Shown here one piece after another: positions 53,861 through 62,707 of a DNA stretch of 64,000 nt. Every line of letters starts with the position of its first letter. The stretch's first letter is position 1. Origin of the DNA: Lentibacillus sp. Marseille-P4043 (GTDB taxonomy: Bacteria > Bacillota > Bacilli > Bacillales > Amphibacillaceae); assembly GCF_900258515.1 (NCBI RefSeq), contig NZ_LT984884.1:1561168-1625167 (forward strand). Reading direction: 5' to 3'. The notes under the pieces were generated by a model, which was not told the origin of the DNA, made no database searches, and worked only from the letters and a program-made list of their open reading frames with translations. The translations under genes and the position numbers were made by a program.

Positions 53861-54379
53861 ATGCAAATTAAAAAAGTCGTAAATTCAGATGTGTATAAGA
53901 GAACATTTGAACCAATGGGTAAAGGATTACTATTGTTTGAAATTAAAAAGGATATTAGCAGAAACGGTCAAAACTACCACTTTTTTTATGGAAATGGTAA
54001 AAAACCGCCTTTAGATTTATCAATAAATCCAGACGATAATACAATTGAATATATAAGCTTTCTTCTTCAAGATGAAAAAATAGTGTCAAGAAAACGGGAA
54101 GATACTGTCTTCTTCTTTAAGGAAGAGAATATCGCCATAAGCGACAATAATTTTTCAAGCGATAGACCTCATATAGATTTTTCAAGGGAATTTGAAATAG
54201 CACTATTGAATGATAATAAAATTGCTATAGTGAGTAAGGATGTCAAAAGTGACTTAATTGGTTATAGAATCGATACGTCAAATTATATCCTATTTCAGGA
54301 GGGTATTTTTAGTGGGTTTTTGATGGAAAATATTTCAACTAATGAATGGGAAGCAATTAAAGAATCAGATGGGTTATAA
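53861..54379 (+). CDS. Probable immunity protein for LXG copy 1
   Basis: A 172-residue soluble protein with alternating strands and charged loops (GKGLLLFEIKKDISRNGQNY, EFEIALLNDNKIAIVSKDV). It starts 18 bases after the toxin tip behind AAGAAAGGA. Position and size are those of an immunity protein; I recognise no family. Because its toxin gene is broken it would now protect only against the same toxin from other cells. Confidence 0.6.
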   Translation: MQIKKVVNSDVYKRTFEPMGKGLLLFEIKKDISRNGQNYHFFYGNGKKPPLDLSINPDDNTIEYISFLLQDEKIVSRKREDTVFFFKEENIAISDNNFSSDRPHIDFSREFEIALLNDNKIAIVSKDVKSDLIGYRIDTSNYILFQEGIFSGFLMENISTNEWEAIKESDGL

Positions 54380-54532
54380 ATTTAATTCATTTAGACGGAT
54401 TCGATATGACTTATTTCTTACATTCGGAGAACCTTGATTGGCTGATTGCCTGTTAGGGTTCTTAATTGTTTAAGGAGATAGTTCATAAACTAGATACACG
54501 ATTCTACTGGGCGAGCAACGCGTGACATAGAT

Positions 54533-55888
54533 ATGACGAATCATGGAAGTGTTTCTGATCTTGTTTCCATAGCTTCAATTGACATGGAGGAATTTAGCTC
54601 CATGGTGCAGAAGGGAAAAAAGAAAACGAAAAATGATATAGAGCAGTTGCATGACCTGGATCATCAACAGACAAAAGCATTAAGTAAGGCAGGAGAAGAT
54701 CTGGAGTTGCTCCATCAATACATAAATGAAATGACACGCACGTTTGCTTCCGATTACTCGATCACCACTTTTGATGCATTAACAGCACTACAGCTGCCCT
54801 CACTTCCTTCGATTTTACAAGAAGTGTACCCGGTCCCGGTGGAAACAGAAGAAACCAGTTTATGGACCAAGATAAAAGATGGTGCTGTAAAGGTTGGAAA
54901 AGGGGTGTACAATACGGGTAAAGGAGCAGTGCTTGGTGGTGCTGATGTGGTTAAAGATACAGCGGTTGGTATCGGAAACACCATCATACACCCGTTTGAA
55001 ACCATGGATTCCATGGCAAATATTGTGTTACATCCCGTCGATACCGGCCAATACATTGGTAACGCAATAAGGGAGTCATATGAGCGTGATATGGTCAATG
55101 GTGATGCTGAAAGTCGTTCGCATTGGGTAACGTATGCACTGGGTACAGCCGTCACAACCGTGTTCGGTACAAAAGGTGCAGGAACGGTAACGAAGACTGA
55201 TGTGGCAACTACAAAAGCAGCAGCAACGGCCGGTAATACCGTGAAAAATATGGATTTTTCGCAGTATTTACCCTATGGACCACAGTATCAATTGGCTGGT
55301 GGAGGTAAGGTTCCTTATAATGTAGTGGATGGGGAGTTTTTGAAGGATCAGTTGATTTTGAAGGCTGAGAGATTGGATGGTTCAAAGGGAAGCTCAAAGA
55401 ATATATTTTCGAGTAATACTTTAAATGAAAAACAAAGTGAAATTATAAGGTCCGTCGAAAATGGAAAGATTATTTTAAATACTACTAAGCAAAAAGGCAA
55501 TTATGGTGAAATGAAAATGGATGATTATTTCGAGAGTAAAGATTATACAAGAATTAGTACTGATAGGGTTACTGATTTAGATGATAAAATAATAAAAGGA
55601 ATTGACGGTGTCTATGAAAATTCCAATCCACCACCAAAATATGTTATTGGAGAAGCGAAATACGGTAGCTCTAGATTAGGAAAAACGAAAAGTGGTAAGC
55701 AAATGAGTGATCAGTGGGTTGATGGTAATAAAAGACTTGAAAAATCTGTAGGAAAGAATTTGGCTGATAAAATTATTTTGGAAGAAATGTTGAATGCAAA
55801 GAATGTTGAGAAGGTTTTAATTCGAACTACTATTGATGGAAATGTAAAAAAATTTACTGTTGATGATAATGGGAGAATAATAAAATAA
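54533..55888 (+). CDS. 5'-less LXG cassette with PoNe-type DNase tip (copy 2)
   Basis: From about 54549 to 55373 the DNA repeats copy 1 with few changes, but the LXG domain itself is missing and the ATG at 54533 has no good ribosome site. The tip contains GNYGEMKMDDYF, KGIDGVYEN and YVIGEAKYGSSRL, then KQMSDQW. This is the PD-(D/E)XK core of polymorphic DNase toxins (PoNe), which degrade DNA of competitors. The following gene encodes its PoNi-type immunity protein. Without an LXG export domain this is best seen as an orphan cassette able to replace the tip of copy 1 by recombination. Confidence 0.8.
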   Translation: MTNHGSVSDLVSIASIDMEEFSSMVQKGKKKTKNDIEQLHDLDHQQTKALSKAGEDLELLHQYINEMTRTFASDYSITTFDALTALQLPSLPSILQEVYPVPVETEETSLWTKIKDGAVKVGKGVYNTGKGAVLGGADVVKDTAVGIGNTIIHPFETMDSMANIVLHPVDTGQYIGNAIRESYERDMVNGDAESRSHWVTYALGTAVTTVFGTKGAGTVTKTDVATTKAAATAGNTVKNMDFSQYLPYGPQYQLAGGGKVPYNVVDGEFLKDQLILKAERLDGSKGSSKNIFSSNTLNEKQSEIIRSVENGKIILNTTKQKGNYGEMKMDDYFESKDYTRISTDRVTDLDDKIIKGIDGVYENSNPPPKYVIGEAKYGSSRLGKTKSGKQMSDQWVDGNKRLEKSVGKNLADKIILEEMLNAKNVEKVLIRTTIDGNVKKFTVDDNGRIIK

Positions 55889-55898
55889 GGAGGGTTTC

Positions 55899-56624
55899 AT
55901 GGTGGTTAGGGACAAAATGAAAAACGAAAAGTATTATATTGACTATATAGAAGAAGAAAATGAAAGGATCGCTAAATTTGAATCGATGGTGGAGCTGTTA
56001 ACTAAGAACAGAGGCCCCAACGATAAAGGGGTGAAAAAAGGTAATTATCATATTTATGGACTAAAGTTTAGTAAATTAACAGCAATGTATTCTTTAGGAG
56101 TATCCCTTGAAGAAATAAAAGAATTTTACCCGGAAGTTGTCAATATAATGGAAAAAGCTTGGAATTCGGATAGCGGTTATGTAGAAATGCTTTGGATGTT
56201 ATCCATTGGAAACATGCTGAAAATAGATGATAAACAATTTGATAGGCTAGTCAAATTGATAGAAATACAAAAGGTAGAGGATTTCCTATATGATTATTTA
56301 ATCCAAGCGAAGCAAACAAAAAATTGGCAACAAATTACCGGGAATCTGTTATATGAAACACCCTATTTAACCTTAAAACAAATTATTGAGAGCAACGATA
56401 AAAACTATCAAAGCACAACATTAAAAAAATATCTGGAAATAGATTGGTATGAGGGTCATGATGATATGGGATGGTACGCTTCTCATAATAGTAAACATGA
56501 CATTTATAGCGGTTATTGGAGTTTTGAAAGCGGAGCAATTGCCCAGATATTGAAGCTTAACGATAACGATCTTAAAAATACAACCTATTATCCGTACGAC
56601 ATGGTACATTATCAGGATAATTGA
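55899..56624 (+). CDS. PoNi-type immunity protein (DUF1911 family)
   Basis: The 241-residue protein has the N-terminal helical DUF1910-like part and the C-terminal DUF1911 block WYEGHDDMGWYASHNSKHDI with YSGYWSFESGAIAQILKLND, ending YYPYDMVHYQDN. This is the known immunity family of PoNe DNases. It starts behind GGAGGG, 10 bases after the toxin. Its last 20 codons recur at 59742-59803. Confidence 0.88.
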   Translation: MVVRDKMKNEKYYIDYIEEENERIAKFESMVELLTKNRGPNDKGVKKGNYHIYGLKFSKLTAMYSLGVSLEEIKEFYPEVVNIMEKAWNSDSGYVEMLWMLSIGNMLKIDDKQFDRLVKLIEIQKVEDFLYDYLIQAKQTKNWQQITGNLLYETPYLTLKQIIESNDKNYQSTTLKKYLEIDWYEGHDDMGWYASHNSKHDIYSGYWSFESGAIAQILKLNDNDLKNTTYYPYDMVHYQDN

Positions 56625-57025
56625 ATTTGTATTGAAGCTTGGTATTTTAGTCAAAGAATATCGCGAATTAGGATTCAAGGATAGGAACGGTGGATTTATT
56701 TTAAAATACTTTCAATTTTAGGTTTAATCGATGAGGGATTGACTTTAGGGGATGAAGTGTTTGAATTTAAGCTGACTCTTAATGATAATAATGAGCCAGT
56801 TAATGATGATTTACAGGATTTGTTCTTAGCGTACGTTGAGGAAACTAGATAGAGTGAAACCAATAATAAGTGGCGGTTATTTTAAAGATAACGCTTGTTT
56901 TAAAAATAATTTTTGGACCAGGATGATAACTACTATACTGATTTTGAGTAAGTAAAAGGTCATCATTTAACCATCCAACCCTACGAACCAAATGCGATTA
57001 TAGCCAGTGATTCCGATCTGGTATG
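56625..57025 (+). pseudogene. Scraps of further immunity and LXG genes
   Basis: Short frames without starts follow PoNi. LILGILVKEYRELGFKD-like sequence is shared with 59804-59870. DEGLTLGDEVFEFKLTLNDN ends at a TAG (about 56851). At 56990-57022 AATGCGATTATAGCCAGTGATTC matches the LXG segment AATGCAATTATAGCCAGTGT. They show that more toxin units once stood here. Confidence 0.45.
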
Positions 57026-57114
57026 GCGGGTGGTAAAATTGTCTTAATAATTATAACGGTGCTTGGTGTTTTGGATCGACGAAAGCCATATCGAGTTACT
57101 AGTGGTGTATATGG

Positions 57115-57395
57115 CAATCGAAAAATGAGCCACATGGCAACTCAATATTGAGCCACCATAAGTTTGTGAATTTTATTTACCACAAAACTTAATTGGATTT
57201 ATATGGAGAGGCGGGCATGATACCCTGATTAGGGGTGCGAAATCTTTCCCACCGCACGCTTTCGCAAAGTAATCATGCCCGTAGAGGTTCCATGTCAATC
57301 CTGCCCAGTAATAAAATATATTATCTAAGTTTGTGAATTCCTCTAATTTCAAGTGGCTCAAAATTAGTTGCGAAATGGGCCAAATTTCAATTGCG
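57115..57395. mobile_element. Remnant of an insertion sequence with repeated GAGCCAC ends
   Basis: GCAATCGAAAAATGAGCCAC and GCAACTCAATATTGAGCCAC at the left, and CAAGTGGCTCAAAATTAGTTGC with GCGAAATGGGCC at the right, are terminal repeats in inverted orientation, reminiscent of IS21-family ends. The GC-rich interior holds no transposase. I read it as an internally deleted copy. Confidence 0.45.
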
Positions 57396-57533
57396 AAATA
57401 CAACTAGCTATTATTGATACATCAACTGACTACAAAATATTTAATAGAAGACTTAATAATTGGGCTAGAGACTAGAAGATGGCATTTCATCTTTGCCAAA
57501 AGAATTAAGATTAGAATAGGAGTGTGTATTGCT

Positions 57534-57824
57534 AATGGAAAAAAAGGGATAGTCTCCATATGGTTGGGTAACGTTAAGGAGGAATATGACTTAAAAGAAT
57601 ATGTGGACCTGAAATACGATGAAGAGGGAGAGTCTATCCCTTCAAAATTTTATGTAGATTTTAATATTGATATGGACGAGACAGATGAAGATTTTATAGA
57701 AAAAGCAGTATTAGTACAAAAGAGTAATAATATTTCTGATCTATTGGAGGGATGTTCATACGATGAAATTATTCTACCCAAAATAAGCGAGAGTGTTAAC
57801 TTAAATAAGTATTATAATGCTGTT
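57534..57824 (+). pseudogene. Imm22-type immunity gene, 5' part
   Basis: An ATG at 57534 follows TAGGAG by 11 bases and should read MEKKGIVSIWLGNV. A run of seven A's is one short for that frame, so the open frame only joins after the run. The protein shows SIWLGNVKEEYDLKEYVDL, YDEEGESIPSKFYVDFNID and ISDLLEGCSYDEIIL, typical of the Imm22 immunity family. The IS4 element at 57825 cuts it after NKYYNAV. Either lesion alone would inactivate it. Confidence 0.75.
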
Positions 57825-59230
57825 CACTAGCGTTGCATAAAACTAGTCGGAATGTTCTGTAAACATCATTTCTGTAATTTTTGCCAAAAAGTCAAAGTCC
57901 AATTAAAGGTGGCTCTGTCCATCTGGTAAAATTATACAATTAATACAAATTAATACAACCTACGACAATATCATTTATTACGGTACTGTCTTATTTTCAA
58001 ATCGATGTAGCCAAATGTAAGCTGGTTTCCATAACGCGGCCTTTAACCAACGAGTAATTCGAAGCAGTGATTTTTTGCTTTTCGTTTCCAGTTGGATGAG
58101 CACATGCAAACAATAGGTGATGAGCGCAATATAGATTTGATTTTGTAACGCTGTTTCACTCATTCCGTAAAAATGTTTGATTTCCACGTGCTGCTTTAAC
58201 CATTTGAAAAATAATTCGATTGCCCAGCGTGATCGATAAATATCACTAATTTCTTGTGGTTCCAAGTCAAATCGATTCGTGATTAATCGAAGGATGTTTC
58301 CCTTCGTATCCATCACTTCAAGAAGACGAAATACGTTTTCGCACCGATTTTGTGTGGATCCTATGTAAACCATTCTGTCAGATAGAACCGATGATTCAGC
58401 TGGAACGGAAAAGGAACATACTTCACGAATGACGGCATTTTTCTTAATTCTGGATGCAAAGAAGTATCCTTCGTCTGTCATCCTGTCAAATCGTTCGTAA
58501 TCCACATAGCCGCGATCAAAGACGTACATGGCTTCCTTGTCATCAACGAGAACTTCAAGCTGATTACGATCATGTTCTTTCGCCACTGTGATCTCAGCTT
58601 TCTCAGGATAGACTGTATCTTTATCCATGAAAACGAGTCGTAAATGTAGTTTCACACCAGCCTTTGTTTTACGGAACTTTGCCCACTTATAATTGGTTAG
58701 GTTAAGAGGCAAAGTGCTAGAATCGATAATTATGGCAAATTCTTGTAGGCCTTATTGTGATATCCACGTATCTGCTGCACAAGATCGGAAAACAGGGTCG
58801 CTAGTATGGATGGATCAATTTCTTTATTCTTGCGAGAAAGCTGTGATGCGCTAATCGATTCAAAACCAACAGCTTCCTGAAAGTCTGCATCCAATAAAGC
58901 GTCACTTAATGCTTGGAGCCCTTCCGTTTCATGTACTTGTGCATAGAGCATCAGTTTAATGTAGGCTTCAGTCGTAAGTTTTTTGGTATAGCTATCTTGA
59001 TTTAAGTTTTTAACTTGATTAAAAAGATTTTTAGTATTTATAGGTGCAATCCATTTACCAAATGCTGATTTTGGTGTATTCTTGTCCATATTGTTGGTCC
59101 TTTATATTGGATTTGGACAGGAAAACCACCTGACCTATTCATTATAAAGGATTTTTTGTTGTCTATACAGCCAAAAATTGAACATTGCCAATATTTTTTA
59201 TTATTAAATTTAATTAATGCAACGCTAGTG
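57825..59230 (-). mobile_element. IS4-family insertion sequence, 1406 bp
   Basis: Terminal inverted repeats CACTAGCGTTGCAT are perfect at both ends (57825-57838 and 59217-59230). AATGCTGTT is duplicated at 57816-57824 and 59231-59239, the 9-bp target duplication. It carries one transposase gene on the minus strand, now frameshifted, and has split the Imm22-type gene. Confidence 0.92.
57978..59089 (-). pseudogene. IS4-family transposase, one frameshift
   Basis: The N-terminal part (MDKNTPKSAFGKWIAPINTK...FESISASQLSRKNKEID) runs to 58730. The remainder continues from DSSTLPLNLTNYKWAKFRKT (first catalytic aspartate) through YVFDRGYVDYERFD (second aspartate) and YRSRWAIELFFKWLKQH (Y-R-x-W-x-x-E, catalytic glutamate). 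One base is missing between ..YKNL and IIIDSST. The rejoined length of about 370 residues is normal. The element could move only if supplied with transposase from elsewhere. Confidence 0.85.
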
Positions 59231-59323
59231 AATGCTGTTATATTAATGTATAATTTTGAGTACGATAACGAGGTAAATTCTTCAAGTAAATTTGATTATA
59301 TTACTTCTACCAGTTACGAGTGA
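59231..59323 (+). pseudogene. Imm22-type immunity gene, 3' part
   Basis: After removal of the IS and one target duplication the frame continues from NKYYNAV into ILMYNFEYDNEVNSSSKFDY and a stop at 59321, the usual Imm22 ending. This confirms the insertion as the cause of the split. Confidence 0.75.
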
Positions 59324-59489
59324 TAGTTTTTTTGGAAGGTTAAATTAGGCTATAATTATTTGAAGAATGCCCGGTTAGTTACATTCTCTCCATGGGTAAT
59401 TCCTGTCAAATAAACCCCCGATGTATTTGCAGGTGGGGTTTATTTGACTTACCCTATATTATTAGAAATAAAAAGCCCAGAGAAAAGCC

Positions 59490-59740
59490 AATATGAGTCA
59501 AATGAAAATGGATTCGTTAGGGAAGAATTTCTAAATTACGATGTTCAAAATGGATTTAATAAAGCAGAACAGGTAACGGGAGGGTTAGTTGACGAGGTAA
59601 ATGCAATTATAGCCAGTGTTTCTGATCTAGTTTCCATACCTTCAATTGACATGGAGGAATTTAGCTTCATGGTGCAAAAGGGAAAAAAGAAAACGAAAAA
59701 TGATATAGAGCAGTTGCATGACCTGGATCATCAACATTAA
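59490..59740 (+). pseudogene. LXG fragment (copy 3)
   Basis: The segment from YESNENGFVREEFLNYD through LVDEVNAIIASVSDLVSIPS to NDIEQLHDLDHQ matches LXG copy 1 (52449-52690) without its two frameshifts. It stops at the exact point where a PoNi tail begins, so it is the product of a deletion. Its GTAACGGGAGGG shows the base lost from copy 1. Confidence 0.8.
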
Positions 59741-59741
59741 C

Positions 59742-59803
59742 GATAGCAATCTTAAAAATACAGCCTATTATCCGTATCACATGGTACATTATCAGGATAA
59801 TTA
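59742..59803 (+). pseudogene. 3' tail of a PoNi immunity gene
   Basis: NDSNLKNTAYYPYHMVHYQDN plus stop matches the end of the PoNi protein at 56624, and about 70 bases beyond are also shared. From 59871 to 60760 there is only a 25-codon frame (IDNEELIVNLNEDGIVSDY) and AT-rich DNA. Confidence 0.75.
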
Positions 59804-60287
59804 AATTTATATTGAGGCTTGTTATTTAGTCAGGGAATACACTGAACTAGGATTCAAGGATGATAGATAATGAAGAGTTAATAGTAAACCTAAATGAAGA
59901 TGGTATAGTTTCTGACTACAAAGTAACTACGGATTAATGGAATTTGCTTTCTTTTCGGTGAACTAGTTTCCCCTCATTTTGGTTTGATGTGTAACTAATC
60001 CCTGTTCTGTGAGTAGGGATTATGTAATGTTTTATGAAAAAAAGATATTAATGCTGTTGGAAATTACTAGCGGAACGGGTTATGGGAAATAAAGGATATA
60101 TATAATATTTCCTAAAGATATGGAATATATATGTAAATAGGTTTATCTATATATATGAGATCAGAATGGAGGGATTTGGACGTAACATCGCTTTGAGCTT
60201 ATGGCTGGGAAGCTATCCCGCATGTTGCAGATTATGAGGATTTTGCTGCGTTGAATTTTAGTTACTTATACATAATTTACTGATTTG

Positions 60288-60313
60288 CCCCTAATTTAAT
60301 TTAGGGGTTTTTT
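60288..60313 (+). terminator. Terminator in the remnant region
   Basis: CCCCTAA (60288-60294) pairs with TTAGGGG (60301-60307), then TTTTTT. No intact gene precedes it, so it marks the end of a lost one. Confidence 0.75.
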
Positions 60314-60817
60314 GGCAATCGGTTAGATACAGATAAGATCTCTGCTAAATTGATGGTGGTAATGATGGTGGAAATGTTGTGGTTTCGGGAAATAGTTTTA
60401 GTAGATATGCCTGAAAAATGAAGTGGGTAATGGGAATAGTTGTAATGAGAAACAGAGGGAAGCGGGGGATGATTTGGCTTTGTGGGAGAAAATAATAACT
60501 ATAATTGAATTTAGGGGAATACGTTTGATCCACTTTGATTGATTTCCAAAAATATTGGATAGCTTTTTTGTGTTGTGTGAGGAATGGTTAATCATGGCTA
60601 GAGGATTTCAAACTACCGGATAGTTATCAGTTGGTATTTTTAGTGATTTGATTATCTGGACATACTGGTTTCTAAGCATGTGTTTTTGAAAGGCTACAGC
60701 TATACTGCGTTGCACCAAGTTCTTTTAGTGTAGTAGTGGGATATACAATGAACCAGTTTATTTATGCGGGTTTATGTCCAAATCAATATATCAGTTGACA
60801 AAAAAGGGGAACTTACT

Positions 60818-61138
60818 ATGTTTGAGGTACTATTAATCACTTCCGCCATAGCATTAATGTTTTTGTTCAGGGACCGGGATAATAATAAATATGAAACCGT
60901 TTATAGTGGTGATGAATCAACATTAAGTGAAGCTAACGTATATTATTGGCTGTTAAAAAATAATAAAATTCCTTTCAAATACCAAATCCCATATAATTGG
61001 AAGAATTTTTATCAATTTGGATACCAGAAAAGCCCTGTCTATATTAAAGTAGCTAGAAATGATGCGGTAAGGGCTAGACGAATAATATGGTTGTACAGGA
61101 AAGAGAAAATGAAAATGGAAAGGAATATTGGAAGATAG
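60818..61138 (+). CDS. Small protein with one N-terminal membrane helix
   Basis: About 106 residues: FEVLLITSAIALMFLF is a membrane anchor. Then comes a soluble domain SGDESTLSEANVYYWLLKNN, IPFKYQIPYNWKNFYQFGYQ and YIKVARNDAVRARRIIWLY. The fold resembles small signal-transducing or inhibitor-like domains (DUF2007-like arrangement), but I do not name it. AAAAGGGGA lies 7 bases before the ATG. It directly precedes a B repeat. Confidence 0.6.
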   Translation: MFEVLLITSAIALMFLFRDRDNNKYETVYSGDESTLSEANVYYWLLKNNKIPFKYQIPYNWKNFYQFGYQKSPVYIKVARNDAVRARRIIWLYRKEKMKMERNIGR

Positions 61139-61139
61139 G

Positions 61140-61231
61140 GTGGGACATGGGGACAGGTTAGGTGTCCCAGCTTGAAATGTGCATGAGCGTTGACATTGCG
61201 GGTGGGACAAGGGACCTGTCCCCATGTCCCG
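61140..61231. repeat. Repeat family B copy 5
   Basis: GTGGGACATGGGGACAGG at the left and GACCTGTCCCCATGTCCC at the right, with a different middle (GCTTGAAATGTGCATG) from the copies at 34-37 kb. Confidence 0.8.
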
Positions 61232-61494
61232 GTTTTTATCTATCTACTATAATGTGGTAAAATTAGCCTAGTAACAATTGTGCCGGATGGTCGGAAGTGT
61301 GACATTCTAAAAAGAAGAAAGAAGATAAATGGAATAAGGACCAAAACGCATTTACAGCCGTGATTTGATGGTGTATCATAGTTTATCGGTTATTTAATGC
61401 CTGCTTTTTGGAGCGAATAATTAATATAATAACAATCTTTTAGAGGAATATAGTGGGAGTTTGTTTGAAACCATATAAATACGAGGAGTCTATT

Positions 61495-62421
61495 ATGGAA
61501 AAGAGAACGAAACATAAAAAGTCCAGAAAATTATGGTTAATAATTCCTTTAGCCATTATTGTTGTGCTGATAATGGGTGTTGGCATATATGCGTTTTCCA
61601 TTTATAACAATGCGAAACAGACAGTCAACGAAAAAATGCATGAGCCAGTGGAATCGATTGACCATAAACAAGCGAAGAAGAATGTGAAAGCGACAAAGCC
61701 ATTAAATATTTTGCTGTTGGGTGTGGATGAGCGCGCAAATGACAGAGGGCGTTCTGATGCGTTAATGGTGCTTTCTTTAGATCCTGAGAGTGACAAAATG
61801 CAGTTGGTTAGTATCCCACGTGATACTCGAACAACTATTATTGGTAAAGGATCCGAAGACAAGATAAATCATGCCTATGCATTTGGCGGCGCTGATATGT
61901 CTGTTGCAACAGTGGAGAATTTCCTGGATATTTCGCTTGATTATTACGTCCGGATGAATATGGAAGGCTTGCAGGAGCTTGTTGACCAGCTTGGAACGAT
62001 TACGGTGGACAATGAAATCGAGTGGAATGATGGGAAGTACGATTTTGACCTGGGTCCGGTTGAAATGGATGGGGATAAAACGATGCACTTCGTTCGCATG
62101 CGTAAGAAGGATCCAAATGGTGATTTTGGTAGAACAAAACGTCAACGCCAAGTGATTCAAGGCATTGTTGATAAGGGTGCAAGCGCTGGATCTGTTAGTA
62201 AGATTAATGGTGTAATCGACATTCTTGGAAACAATATGGCAACAAACTTGGATTTTGATGATATGAAAAATTTGATGAGTGGATATAAGGATACAAGAAA
62301 AAATGTTACGAGTTATATGATGAAAGGGAACGGAACCAAAATTGACGGTGTGTATTACCTGATGATTCCTAATGAAGAGGTTGAGAAAGTGCATGGGATG
62401 ATTGCGGGTGTGGATATATAG
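61495..62421 (+). CDS. LCP family cell-wall polymer ligase, copy 3
   Basis: The 308-residue protein starts at the ATG behind GAGGAG. It has one membrane anchor (LWLIIPLAIIVVLIMGVGIY) and the LCP motifs NILLLGVDERANDRGRSD, SIPRDTRT, KINHAYAFGG and GDFGRTKRQRQVIQ. It differs from copies 1 and 2 throughout (clear paralogue, about two-thirds alike by eye), notably in the 190-210 loop. Role as for the other copies: transfer of wall polymers to peptidoglycan. Confidence 0.92.
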   Translation: MEKRTKHKKSRKLWLIIPLAIIVVLIMGVGIYAFSIYNNAKQTVNEKMHEPVESIDHKQAKKNVKATKPLNILLLGVDERANDRGRSDALMVLSLDPESDKMQLVSIPRDTRTTIIGKGSEDKINHAYAFGGADMSVATVENFLDISLDYYVRMNMEGLQELVDQLGTITVDNEIEWNDGKYDFDLGPVEMDGDKTMHFVRMRKKDPNGDFGRTKRQRQVIQGIVDKGASAGSVSKINGVIDILGNNMATNLDFDDMKNLMSGYKDTRKNVTSYMMKGNGTKIDGVYYLMIPNEEVEKVHGMIAGVDI

Positions 62422-62486
62422 GGGGTGAGGGCCTGCGCGGGTGCGTGGGTCTTTTTTTGCGTCAGCCAACAGGAGTTTTCATCTTC

Positions 62487-62577
62487 TGGGACAAGAGACC
62501 TGTCCCCGCGTCCCAGCTCAAACTTAAAGCCCCGTCTGAATATGGCGCTGGGACAAGGAACCTGTCCCCATGTCCCC
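62487..62577. repeat. Repeat family B copy 6
   Basis: TGGGACAAGAGACCTGTCCC at the left and GGACAAGGAACCTGTCCCC at the right, so each half is itself a small palindrome. It lies between LCP gene 3 and the TRAP operon promoter. Confidence 0.75.
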
Positions 62578-62624
62578 TGGGATGAAATGGGTATTGACAA
62601 CAAAAAATCATTTTTAAAAATATA

Positions 62625-62680
62625 TTGACAATAGGTTGCCATGATGCTAAACTCTACTTAAACATATGAAAGCGCTATAA
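62625..62680 (+). promoter_or_regulatory. Promoter and cre site of the TRAP operon
   Basis: TTGACA (62625-62630), 17-bp spacer, TAAACT (62648-62653). TGAAAGCGCTATAA (62667-62680) fits the cre consensus and begins about 7 bases after the expected start of transcription, a position where CcpA blocks elongation or clearance. Confidence 0.6.
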
Positions 62681-62707
62681 TTTTAATTACTGGAGGGGGA
62701 TTATGGT

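Noticed and set aside
54754..55155. 133-residue minus-strand frame, also seen at 52781-53080
   Set aside because: Antisense to the LXG pre-toxin region in both copies; similarity only reflects the duplicated sense gene.
61777..62469. 230-residue open frame on the minus strand
   Set aside because: It lies wholly antisense to LCP gene 3, has His/Ile-rich shadow composition and no ribosome site.
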